DNA of 64,000 nucleotides, taken from Viridothelium virens. Its lineage: Eukaryota; Ascomycota; Dothideomycetes; Trypetheliales; Trypetheliaceae. Both the position numbers and the translations under genes were made by a program. The notes under the pieces are model-generated. The model ran no database searches and had not been told where the DNA came from. It was given only the letters and a program-made list of their open reading frames with translations. The stretch is taken from positions 62,001 to 126,000 of the forward strand of contig ML991809.1 of the NCBI GenBank assembly GCA_010094025.1, read 5' to 3'. Below are positions 33,288-43,114 of the stretch, in pieces; position 1 is the stretch's first letter; the number at the start of each line of letters is the position of its first letter.

Positions 33288-35272
33288 ATGTCAAGCTCCA
33301 CGGAATCTTCCGAGCTTCCTACCCATTACGGCCAAACGACACTGTCTGGTCACCATGTAGAACGGCATCCTGTTACGAGATCGCCACAGTTTACACCTTC
33401 TTTGCGAGCTCGAAGGCGAATACGCCCAGCTTCACATCACTGGCCTCCAGACAGTGATGTATCTCATGGAATTTCCCTCCTTACTATACCTACCGGGCAC
33501 TTCGGTGCTAAGGCGTGCTCCAGATTCGCGTTGGGTCAAACTAATTCATCGAAGGCAGTACATTCGCCGAAATTAGAACAGCAGCAAGGTGTTTCCGAGA
33601 AGCTCAATGTAGCAGTAGACCTTTTCAGACCTCCCAACAATAGACTAGAAATCGGATCAAGCCAATCGAAAACTTTTTTGATGTCGACCGATCCACATAC
33701 AGAACGCGACTATGCGCCACTTCCTGCGGCGAAGCAGACCGTTGATCAACGGATGAACTTAATTAATACAACTCCACGAGAGAGCACTCCGAAAGAGGAC
33801 CCTCTAAAAATTCCTCCTACTAGGCATGGTCATGTTCATTCTAGGAACACGGCATTCCACGACGCTAAAGAGCTCAGCTATACCGAGACAAGAATGCAGA
33901 TTATATGCACTGCACACGCTCGTCACACTCCGGCAGTAGCGTCCCAAGATAGACACGAACTCACGGAAAGTAAGACTGCAGTAGATCCTTCGCCAAATCG
34001 TGATCACCCCAATCAGCCTCAAGCCTTTGCTTCTAAGTCACTGGAACATTTTTTCACCTCAACAAGGTTACCTTGGACTTTATGGATGAACAGTACCACC
34101 AAACACCATCCCGTAGCCACAACCAGAGATTTCATTGGTACTACCATGTTTCTGTTCTTTGCGTTCGCTGGGACGCAGGTAGCCAATGTTGGCGCAAAGG
34201 AGTCCACCGACAACGATACCACGACCACCGTATCGACCAGATTCAGTCCCATTATCCTGCTTTGCATTTCCCTCTGCTTTTGTTCCAGCTTTATGGTCTA
34301 CGTTTGGGTGTTCTTTCGCATTTCCGGTGGACTCTTTAACCCGGCTGTAAGTCTATCCATGCTTTTGATATCGTACTGAAGAATGTAGTTTATGACGGAC
34401 TTGCTAACAATGATTACCGAAGGTTACTCTCGCGTTACCCTTGGCCGGTCCTATTAGCAAATTCCGAGCTGTGTGCCTATTTCTCAGCCAAATCGTTGCT
34501 GGAATTGCCGCTTCAAGTCTGCTAGTTTTATTTTTCTCAACGCCTTTCAAAGTTCAAATGACCCTAAACAGTACCACGTTTATTCAGCGCGGACTTCTCA
34601 TAGAAGCATTGCTTACTGCCGAACTCGTGTTGATTAGCCTCATGCTTGCTAAAGAGAGACATCGAGCAACTTTCTTGGCCCCTGTAGGTATTGGCTTAAC
34701 GCTATTCATCGCCCCGTTAGTTGGTATTCTCTACACAAGAGGCCCCCTCCTTTCTGCTCGGAGTTTTAGTCCCTGGGTGGTGACGAGCCAGTTTGGTAAG
34801 GAGCACTGGATATACTGTAAGTGCTGCGGTTTGACAGCATCGTCCAGCCTGAATTTGATACTGACGACTTACAGGGGTTGAGCCTCTTATTGATATTTTC
34901 ATCGCCCTGGCATTCTATAAGTTTATCAAAGTCTCGGGGTATGAGTTGGTGAACCCTGATCAAGACGCAGACAATTGGAATAGCCCTACCAAAAGTGAGC
35001 ACTGTTATACGGGAGGGCAAAAGTGTGCTAAAGTCATACGGAGTGGTCCCGATCATGAGTTACGTGAAAGACAGACGAAATTGGCAACAAAAGTCTTGCA
35101 TTCGCTGAACATTGGTCACTCAGCTCGACAACATCGCGAGGATTATCCGGAACAAGCAGATACAGAGGCCTCCCTCGAGACGGCTAAGCCGCTTGAGGAA
35201 GTAGATCGAGCTCTTTGGCCTTTAGTTCAGGGGGTGATTACCTGCGACCCAGTGAGCTGCAGAATAGAATAA
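33288..35272 (+). CDS. aquaporin-like MIP channel with long N-terminus and degenerate second NPA
   Basis: Three exons, 33288-34346, 34423-34816 and 34875-35272, encode 616 residues; the introns are 76 and 58 nt. Residues 1 to about 260 are hydrophilic and low in complexity, with no domain seen. Six hydrophobic helices follow. The first half has FAFAGTQVAN and SGGLFNPAVTLALPLAGPI, where the NPA box is intact and rebuilt across the first splice junction. The second half has LYTRGPLLSARSFSPWVV, where the usual NPAR is replaced by LSAR, then FGKEHWIYWVEPL across the second junction. A 100-residue charged cytosolic tail ends the protein. MIP proteins conduct water, glycerol or other small solutes; with one NPA lost the selectivity is unclear. 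The ATG at 33288 is the first in the frame, but a later start cannot be excluded. Confidence 0.83.
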
Positions 35273-35797
35273 CGGCCAGCGCTCTAGGTTGGATCATGCA
35301 AGCAGTTGATTGTGTTGAGGACCAACAAAGTTTATGTAAATATCTTATTTCATATCTGTATTTGTTTTCTTTTCCGGTGGATGATATATATGATATTCGA
35401 CAGTTACAGTTGCCTCGACATATATGCTCTTCTTTCAAATGTTCCATTCCCACTAATTGATATATTCCTCTACATGCATGTTCGATGACACAAAACGCAT
35501 ATACGACTTCCTTATATACAGTACATCTATGATTCAAAGCGAGAAGACCACCCTCCTTAGTCTATTACTGTTTATCTTTCGTGGCCAATGCACATACCCC
35601 AAAAGCCTTGAAAGGAGACGCAGATGCTGTCGAGAGATCACTAGTGACAGTCTAGGCTTTAAGTCGAGACCTCGATTTGACCCTTTCTGTGGAAACGAGA
35701 ATCGAGAAAAATTCGCTGGTAGTCGCAGAAGTGTCCGCCTTAGTACTTGGATTGAAACTCGATGTTACATTATACAGCCCTACTGTTAGTACGTCCT
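35273..35797. other. spacer between convergent aquaporin-like and TLC genes
   Basis: A 525-bp AT-rich 3'-to-3' region with no supported gene. Confidence 0.45.
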
Positions 35798-36910
35798 TCA
35801 ACCCCGGCGCCTGTTTCGCACCTCCTTGGCCTCCACTTCGACCGATGCATGTCCATCAGCGTCCATACCCTTCGCGACCCGTACGATTCCTCCTCCATAC
35901 CGATCATCGTCACCATTCTTGCCCTTCCTCTTCTTTTCCGGCCGCCCCTTCGTCCCAAACGGCGGGTCAAACCGCTTCCGCACCGTCTCAATCATCTTGC
36001 CAAACCAGTAGAAGTTAAGCGAGTGAAGCGTCAAATTCGCGCCGAGATACACCACGCATACCCAGAGCGGGATGGGCTCCCCAGTGGCAAAACGTGTAAT
36101 CTCCGCCCTCGGATCCGTCGACCTCCCCAGCGCCGCCGCAACCTTCGACGTCCCCTCGTAGCCAGGTGAACCAGGAAGCGAAGGAGGCACGAAATAGCCG
36201 TCCGACTGAAACGTCGTCCGGTACACATCCCACATAACCCGCAACGAACTATATGTGCCCCAGCACAACCTGGCCAGAAAGAACGACGCAATCAGCGCCA
36301 TACCATTATACAGCTGCAGCGACGAGCCCGTCAGATCCAGCTTATCGCAGAACCAATGCACATTCAGAAACGGCGTCGACAGCTCGTAGAGTATGAAGAC
36401 CGGGCCATAATAGTTAAACACCGGACGAAAGCCCAGCCCAAACACCACCAGCGCGCTGACCGCATGCGCGAGCAACCCGGGTCCAAACACCGCGACGTGA
36501 CGCGCGCAGAGCACAAAGTCCCAGAGGAAGTAGCCCGCCGCGAGCGCCTGGATCAGCCCGCCCGCCCCCGTGTACCCGAAGACGCGCGCGCCCGCCCCCA
36601 TCGACCGCCGCTCGGAGTCCGCGACGATCGTCCACACGGCGAGCGCGTTGATAAGGCAGCATTGCACCATGCTGACGACGTGCACGTCCCAGTTGATGCG
36701 CGTGCGCCGGTTGAGGCCTGCGTAGGTGCGCGGGAAGAGGAGGGAAGAGAGCCAGGGCGAGAGCTGCGTGTTGACTAGGTGGTAGAGGGTGAAGGCGAAG
36801 AGGACTTCGTGGATGTGGAGGGGGAGCGTCGGGAGGTTGAGGGAGGAGGCGAGGGGTGCGATGGCGCGTTGCAGGAAGGTGGGTGGTGGGAGAGGGAATG
36901 GGTCCAGCAT
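35798..36910 (-). CDS. TLC-domain (TRAM-LAG1-CLN8) membrane protein
   Basis: A single exon of 370 residues. Seven or so hydrophobic segments span residues about 30-310. The TLC pattern is visible in RRTRINWDVHVVSMVQCCLI, GYFLWDFVLCARH, FNYYGPVFILYELSTPFLNVHWFCDKL and FLARLCWGTY. This resembles TMEM56/TLCD4-type proteins rather than ceramide synthases, which carry a distinct Lag1 HHxxxD motif that I do not see. The C-terminal 45 residues are charged and cytosolic (RKRFDPPFG, KKRKGKNGDDD). It is likely an ER or Golgi lipid-related protein; the substrate is unknown. The gene is markedly G+C-rich compared with its flanks, and the surrounding frames are open on both strands for that reason. Confidence 0.82.
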   Translation of the reverse strand: MLDPFPLPPPTFLQRAIAPLASSLNLPTLPLHIHEVLFAFTLYHLVNTQLSPWLSSLLFPRTYAGLNRRTRINWDVHVVSMVQCCLINALAVWTIVADSERRSMGAGARVFGYTGAGGLIQALAAGYFLWDFVLCARHVAVFGPGLLAHAVSALVVFGLGFRPVFNYYGPVFILYELSTPFLNVHWFCDKLDLTGSSLQLYNGMALIASFFLARLCWGTYSSLRVMWDVYRTTFQSDGYFVPPSLPGSPGYEGTSKVAAALGRSTDPRAEITRFATGEPIPLWVCVVYLGANLTLHSLNFYWFGKMIETVRKRFDPPFGTKGRPEKKRKGKNGDDDRYGGGIVRVAKGMDADGHASVEVEAKEVRNRRRG

Positions 36911-37356
36911 CTTGGCTTTTTTTTTTCTTTTCTGGCTATCTCTGTATGGTGGTGCGGCCGTTGGGGTGGCAGAGAAATGCGTTGATGGTGCTATTTAAGG
37001 GAGACCGAGAGAGAGATGGATGCAGCCCGGCGAGCTGCAGCCCGGGTCATAGCATTCGGGGGGAGTGACTGGAACATGTGTTCATAGTTGAAGGTATGAA
37101 GGAGTCGTGTGCCCTTTTTGAGGTCCTCAACAATTTTCGGGGGTGGGATGCTGACAAGCCTCGGCATCAGCAAGAGACCCGCTAAACAATCAACGTCATT
37201 TGCTTTCACATTCATGAATCTATGAAATATGGCTATGAAACATGAAATAGAGTGCGTTACAGCTCGTGCGATATGGGGTATAGTCCAAAAGATGAGAACA
37301 ATGCGAAGCGCCACCCGAACAACTCCGTGCCGTGAACTTAGACGAAAAAGCCCAGC
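36911..37356. other. spacer between TLC gene and BTB gene
   Basis: A 446-bp region. It holds the TLC promoter and the BTB 3' end (both genes on the minus strand), with a CT/GA-rich run near 36920-37010. Confidence 0.45.
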
Positions 37357-38942
37357 TCAGTCGTCCCAAGGGAAGTCAGCATCGTCCAGACGCGTACATG
37401 TCAAATAGGGTAGTCCTCCTCCATCCCGCCCCAAGTCTAGCTCGAGAAAGCTGCGCATCAGTGGTTTGACGGCATCCCGGGCCAGGTTCTTCATGTCTTC
37501 AACCCGTCGCTCGAATTTCTTCAAAGATTCACGATTGTAATCTTCCGGTCGAAGCTTGAGAAAGCGCTTGAGCTCTTCATGTGGTAGATAAGCTTGGCTG
37601 CCTGTCCCAAGCAGTCTATATATCCTGCCAGTGTTGATCGGAGGCGGAGGCAGAGGAGCATTTTGTCCGGAATTTCTTGTGCTGCCTGGCCTTGTGCGGT
37701 CTTTTAGGATTGGCGCTGGGGGAGGAGTGGTGTTCTCTGCCACCCACTGCCTGAATAATGAGACGGCTAACCAGTCTAACATGGAATTATGGGGTGTGAC
37801 GCGATCGCCTCGTGACGTTGTAAGCGTGATTCTAAACAGTCTGGATTCAACTCGAGCCTTCGTTTCTTCAAGCTCGTCAACTTTGTCTTCAATCAATTCC
37901 ATGACAGGATTATCAATTTGACCCCGAAGCTGGTTGGCACCGGCCGGCCATTGCCCGACCACATGGACCATAGCTTCGCTAAAGATGACCCGAGAACGCG
38001 CAAGATAACCCAATTTCAAGTAACTCGGTGGATATTTTGCAATCTGTTTCCAAAGGCGTCCCTGAAATCGCAACAAATGATGATCTACTCTTGGCCCAAC
38101 AACCTCAAGCGCGTCGTACATGTCAGCCAGTTGGAGGAGGCTTTTACATTCAACGTAGGCGGTCGCAATATAAACAGCGTCTAAGGCTGGTGGATAGTTG
38201 TAGAAGATGCGGAACAAATTATCGTAATCGCGTAAAATATCGTCGACAGGTTCTTGGGAACCGTGTTGCATGTTCACAGCGGAAAAGTTGGCCATGGATC
38301 GAAAGAATCCCGACTGCGGAGCTTGAGGCTTGTTTCGTACAGGTGGTGGCTGGGAGGTAGCTTCATCTCCTCCAAACAGTGAAGACGATGCATCCTTTGT
38401 ACCAAGTCAATATCTATAATGATAGAAGCCAAAATTGTGGAAAGAGCAGGAAGCTGGACCTTTTGAACGAGCATCGGTATGTCTTGCTCTGATGAGCCCC
38501 AGTCAAGTTCATATCTCCATCTTCTCCCATCACCAACCTGAGATCCAGGACCGCTTTGCGTGAAGCTGGTAGTAGCTGCCTCGTCCTCGCCAATTCTTGC
38601 CAGAGCGCCACTCTGAAATGATTGTGTATTGGGTTCGGGTTGTGACCGTGACCATCCTTCACTTGTTGATGCTTCAAAGAAGCCCGAGCATTGAGAAAGT
38701 ATAAGCTTGTGAAGGAGATAACGCTGTTCTTTGCGGCCAGAGGTGATTATGATCTCCACATTCCCACTCGTGAACCAGGGAAAGACCGACTGCGCCGGTT
38801 GGGTTGAGCCTCCATGATGTGAGCGGGTATGGCGATGCCGCCTTGTAGCAGTCGAGCTCGACGCGCGCGAGATGAGGGATCGTGCTGTGGAGTGTCTCAC
38901 TGGAAGCGACACGGTCGAACGCTCGTCAACGTGCGAAACCAT
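37357..38942 (-). CDS. BTB/POZ-like domain protein
   Basis: Two exons on the minus strand, 38942-38460 and 38394-37357, encode about 506 residues. The junction reads VQK-DASSSLFGGDE. Exon 1 has a Ser/Arg/His-rich start, then GNVEIIITSGRKEQRYLLHKLILSQCSGFFEAS, typical of a BTB core strand-helix (cited across two short pieces: GNVEIIITSG and LLHKLILSQCSGFFE). Exon 2 has DYDNLFRIFYNYPPALD, YVECKSLLQLADMYDALEVV and a long helical C-terminal half, as in fungal BTB proteins with a partner of unknown kind. The donor GTCCAG is weak, but it is the only phase-compatible one; a TGA upstream of the exon 2 frame forces the acceptor. The frame is open upstream to an ATG at 39353; I prefer 38942 because the upstream stretch is G+C-rich and featureless. 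Confidence 0.68.
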
Positions 38943-39474
38943 CTGGATGTGTTGTTCCCTCCTCCCACTGAGAAGTAGTGCGTGGGAAGACAGAACGCTC
39001 TGAAAGCTTGACGCGCAGTTAGGAAACGCAGAGTCTGCGCGCGGTGCTCTGATCCATGTGCGGGACCTGGCAAGGCAGTCCGAGTCTCGAGGTTTTGAGG
39101 AGAAAGAGAAAGGAGACAACGTGGTGGGAGACTTGTTTTCGTCCTCATCCACACGTCTGGCCGACGCAAAGCGGACAAGGTCTTGTTGTCGGCCGGGGCG
39201 AGTCATGGCAAAGCCCCTCCAACTGGTCAACCCCGGTCTCTCCCCCAGCTTCTCCTCACCCAATGAGCAATCTCTAAACCCGGGTCCTTGCAGAAGGCTC
39301 GCCACTGGCTTCCCTTCGCCTCGCCTCGCCTCTTCACCTATCGTCGCTTCCACATATACTAACCTCAGACCAGTCTAAAGAATCACAGAAATGTTTATTT
39401 ATGTGTCCATGGTGGCGATTAAAATTCCTATGTCTATCAAACATTTGTACTGTACAGAGATCAGCATCGTGTCT
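38943..39474. other. BTB gene leader and SerRS 3' flank
   Basis: A 532-bp region between two minus-strand genes. It likely carries the 5' untranslated region and promoter of the BTB gene (an alternative in-frame start lies at 39353) and the 3' end of the seryl-tRNA synthetase gene. Confidence 0.4.
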
Positions 39475-41061
39475 TTACCCGTGCCTTCGAATCGCTTCCA
39501 TCCCACCCATGTAAGGCTGCAAAGCCTTGGGTACTGCCACGCTGGCTGTCTGCTCGTCCCAACCATATTCGAGGATAGCCGCAAGAACTCTTGGGACGGC
39601 TAGAGCCGTACCATTGACAGTATGGGGCCAATCGTACTTGACCGGCCCTTTTGATCGTCGAAGTTTCGTGGCCAGCCTCCTGCTTTGATAATCCGTGCAA
39701 ATCGATGCCGACGTAACCTCCCCCCAGCCCTCATCCTTCTCTCGCCTTGATGGAAAGAAGGCCTCAATGTCGCGCTTCCTAGTTGCACTTGCTCCCAGAT
39801 CAGCTGAAGGCATTTCCAGCACGCGGCAATGGAGCCCAAGCCCTTGCAGAATCTCTTTTTGGATTGCAACCATCTCTTCAAACATAGCGGTTGAGTGAAG
39901 GACCTCTGATTCTTGCAAACCCTCTGTCATGATCTCATCTGGGAAAGTCCAGGCAAACATCTCCACCTTGGTGAACTCGTGAACCCGATAGAGCCCTTTT
40001 GTATCAACTCCACGAGCACCAGCTTCTGCTCGATAGCATCTGCTCATCCCAATAACTTTTATAGGCAAGTCCACCTCTTCAAGCACCTGGTCAGCCTTCA
40101 TTCCAGCCAACGGAATTTCTGCCGTTCCACTAAGGCACAGTGAAGGCTTGCCTGCATCCTTGGTAGCTTGTGCAAGAGTGTAGATCTGCTGCTCGTCATT
40201 CTGATCTCGGGGCTGAAACCCACATGCTGCTGCAATATGAGAATATGTAATTGAGGGAGGTGAGACAAGCCTCCACCCTCTTTTCATAGCAATACTGAGC
40301 GCATATTGGATAAGAGCTTGCTCTAAAAGCGCAGCTTCATTCACAAGGAAATACCACCCCCATCCTGACGTATTGGCCGCAGCGGCAAAGTCCAGCAGTT
40401 GAAGCTCTGAACCGATGTGGACATGTGACCGCCATATCCAATCTGATGAAGACGGCGCGGACTCCGGATGCTCATTAATGTATTCCACAAGGTCCGCTTG
40501 GTCTCCCGTTGGTGTAAATCTGCTGCTGAGATTGGGTAGATCCAGTGCCAATGACTGCATTTCATCTTGCAGCATCGACTCTTTCGACTCTATCTGGCTG
40601 ATATGGTCTTTTAACTGTTTGGCTGCAGCATACAGCTCGGTCTTCTCTGGTGAATCCGCATGGCCATCTTGATCGTCCCCGGAGGTGAGAGCTATATTAG
40701 CCAATTTCCGTCGGATGTCGTTGTTACGTTGTCTAAGCTCTCGAGTGTCCTTCTGGAACCCCTGCCATGCTTCAAAATCTTGAAGAATCCGCCATGGATA
40801 GTCTTTTTGATGTTTGTAATTGCGATCGATGCAGTTCTGAGAATATAGGCCTGGATTCTGTCGGATATGCTTGATATCGATAGCAGGTTTGGGTGCTATG
40901 GATGGTCGCGAGTATTTACGAAAGCTTCTCAAAGGCAGACTAATTTTCGGATATGAACGTAGTCGCAGAACGCATTTCAAGCAGACAAATTGATCTCTAG
41001 AATATAGAGCATTGGGTCTCATTGCGCATGCATGCTTTAGTGTCAAACAGCGGTTGAGCAC
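39475..41061 (-). CDS. DIA4: mitochondrial seryl-tRNA synthetase
   Basis: A single exon of 528 residues. The first 50 residues are rich in Arg, Ser and Leu, a mitochondrial presequence. A helical arm follows (AIDIKHIRQNPGLYSQN, then a long coiled coil to about residue 180). The class II catalytic core has motif 1-like YALSIAMKRGWRLVSPP, then GTAEIPLAGM, motif 2 GMSRCYRAEAGARGVDTKGL, EFTKVEMF, and motif 3 TVNGTALAVPRVLAAILE. It charges mitochondrial tRNA-Ser with serine. Yeast Dia4 is the equivalent. The acceptance loop insert TKLRRSKGPVKYDW is fungal-like. The gene has no introns, unlike most neighbours. Confidence 0.93.
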   Translation of the reverse strand: MLNRCLTLKHACAMRPNALYSRDQFVCLKCVLRLRSYPKISLPLRSFRKYSRPSIAPKPAIDIKHIRQNPGLYSQNCIDRNYKHQKDYPWRILQDFEAWQGFQKDTRELRQRNNDIRRKLANIALTSGDDQDGHADSPEKTELYAAAKQLKDHISQIESKESMLQDEMQSLALDLPNLSSRFTPTGDQADLVEYINEHPESAPSSSDWIWRSHVHIGSELQLLDFAAAANTSGWGWYFLVNEAALLEQALIQYALSIAMKRGWRLVSPPSITYSHIAAACGFQPRDQNDEQQIYTLAQATKDAGKPSLCLSGTAEIPLAGMKADQVLEEVDLPIKVIGMSRCYRAEAGARGVDTKGLYRVHEFTKVEMFAWTFPDEIMTEGLQESEVLHSTAMFEEMVAIQKEILQGLGLHCRVLEMPSADLGASATRKRDIEAFFPSRREKDEGWGEVTSASICTDYQSRRLATKLRRSKGPVKYDWPHTVNGTALAVPRVLAAILEYGWDEQTASVAVPKALQPYMGGMEAIRRHG

Positions 41062-41399
41062 AATGTAGGGAAGATGACTAAATTTCGCGTTGCACTTTAC
41101 GCGTCTCGATCGAAATTGGAATCGCGTGTCTGCCTCGAATAACAGCGGATATTACTATCACTACGTAAGGCAGAGTATCCATGTGAAATTGTCCGCCTTA
41201 TTCAGATTAAGAATACGCAGCAATATGATGGTAAACAATAAATTCTTCTAATAGTCTATCATATTTTCTTTGACAAATCTTAAAGTGCTCATCGAAGTGC
41301 AAGATCTGTTCAAAATATTCTCATTATCATCATTACGCCATGCCAGACCATAGTGGAGAAGAACCAAGCCCAAAAGGTATATGCAAGAAGCCTAGTAAA
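41062..41399. other. spacer between SerRS and DGK1
   Basis: A 338-bp AT-rich region upstream of the SerRS start and downstream of the DGK1 stop (both minus strand). It should hold the SerRS promoter. Confidence 0.45.
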
Positions 41400-42609
41400 T
41401 CATCCAAATATTTTCAAGAAGCCAAAGAGACCTGCTCCGCAAAGAACGGGAATGGTCAAATTATCATCCAGACCAAAGAGATCAATAGCTTCGCTTGCAC
41501 TTGCAATGAAGCCTGCCACAACGCTCATCAACCCAAGAGCCGCATTTCCGACAACTGTACCCTCACTAGGGCTAAGTCCCAAGAGCGACTTGATATTCGA
41601 AGGTAAAGAGAGTCGCCCTTGATACGCGAAGGAATTTGGTCCTTCATTCACCCTTTGATCCACCATGGGGGCCACAACCCCCCAGAACAACGCTGCTGTA
41701 GCAATTCCTGTGATCACAGCCGCTATACTTCCGGCCAAGCTCTTACCTCTTCTGATTCGCGGAGTATACCGACCCCAGAGCCTGCCAAATGTGCTGGCAG
41801 CGGTGTCGCACCAGCTCAACAGAAGTATGCTCATGACTCCGACATCCTTTGGACAGAAGCGAAGTACAGAGAAGGTACCAAGAAGATACCAAATCACACC
41901 GTTCCATCCCTCGACTTCTGACTCGCGCATCAGCGCTCCTAAGACGCGGATGTAAAAGCGGTTGAAACTGGGAAAGTTGTGTCGGATGACGTCGGTCGCA
42001 GCAATTGGTATGAGCAAAGCCATGAGGACAGTGTCGATTTGCGCGGGCTGGATCTCGGTAGCGTATAGGCGGAGGGTCAGGAAACCGATGGAAACATGGA
42101 GGATCTTTCGGGGGACTTCATGCTTGTGAATCTGGCCGCGGATTAGCACAAACTCGAACAGCGGGTAAAACAGGCATCCGTATTCGTACAAATATTCGCC
42201 ATTCTCGATGGATGGGAATTAAACCGAGTGGACTTGGACTCCTACTAAGTTCACGCCAGTAGTTTTTGTTGGCAGATTGCGGAGATAGATGTCCATTGGC
42301 CGATCCATTCATGGAAATGGGCTCTGGCCTCTTCCTCGATGATTTTCCAGCAGATGTAGAGGTGACTCCAGTCTTGGTGTTAACTGCCGTAAGTCCACTC
42401 ATCCGTCTCTTTTTCCCTTCCAGCACTGGACTTCTACTCCTCGTCCTTGCCCGCTGATCTGGGTCCAAGCTAGCATCTTCTCCGTCTTCATGAATCGGAG
42501 GCGGAGAGCTAAGACGGGCGGACTTGCTGAAGTATCCATCTTTTCCACCGGAGTCAGAGGGTGTAGGAGGCTGAACGGTCGGGGTTTTTGGGACCTGCGA
42601 GCTTGGCAT
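41400..42609 (-). CDS. DGK1: CTP-dependent diacylglycerol kinase (DGK1-like)
   Basis: Two exons on the minus strand, 42609-42190 and 42131-41400, encode 383 residues; the 58-nt intron has a GTGCTAATCC branch. Residues 1-130 are a disordered Ser/Pro-rich cytosolic tail with KKRR and RKRP basic patches. The junction restores HREWRIFIHKHEVPRKILHV, the start of the CTP-transferase fold, with the key Arg-Lys pair. About six membrane segments follow, with SWCDTAASTFGRLWGRYTPR holding the conserved Asp and Gly. The yeast enzyme makes phosphatidate from diacylglycerol with CTP at the nuclear/ER membrane. It is divergent from SPB4. Confidence 0.9.
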
Positions 42610-43114
42610 CGTTGTAAGGTCGGGAGTGAAGGCTCAAGAGCGCTAATCACTCCACGCGTGCCTTTGACGTTTGAAAAAAAGTCAAGAGTAGCTGACCATG
42701 GAATATGCTGCCTCCTCTGTCATCCGCTCGGGGTCGTGATAGCGAGTCGCGTGCTTTCCGAGTATCGCTCGTCAGTATCGATTTTGCGCTCTATGCAAAT
42801 TACAAAAGAGCAGGAGAAGATGCATCACGGTGACGATGGAAAGCCTCTTGAAGGAAGGTCAAAACGAACGTCTTCCACAGCGCGAAAGCCTGAATCGTGG
42901 CGGCTCTAAGAAATAGCAAAGTTGTCTCTTATGTCCGGGCGTCCCGACTGCGCCACTCTCACTTGCCACATGTGGCGTCCAAAATTTCGATATCTCAGAA
43001 CTGCGGCTAAGCTTGTTACTCTTCCTCCATGGACTCAATAAAGAAACTGGGTAGAGTGCCTGCGTTGGTTTAAGGATAAACTCTGAGAACCACACAGACG
43101 ATACAGAATTCTAA
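42610..43114. promoter_or_regulatory. shared upstream region of divergent DGK1 and SPB4
   Basis: A 505-bp spacer between divergent start codons. A 139-codon plus-strand ORF overlaps it and DGK1 exon 1 but shows no domain. No binding site was assigned. Confidence 0.4.

Noticed and set aside
36356-36778. 140-codon Arg/His-rich plus-strand ORF
   Set aside because: It is a perfect antisense shadow of the G+C-rich TLC gene.
41340-41955. Plus-strand ORFs of 88-100 codons
   Set aside because: They are antisense to the DGK1 transmembrane region.
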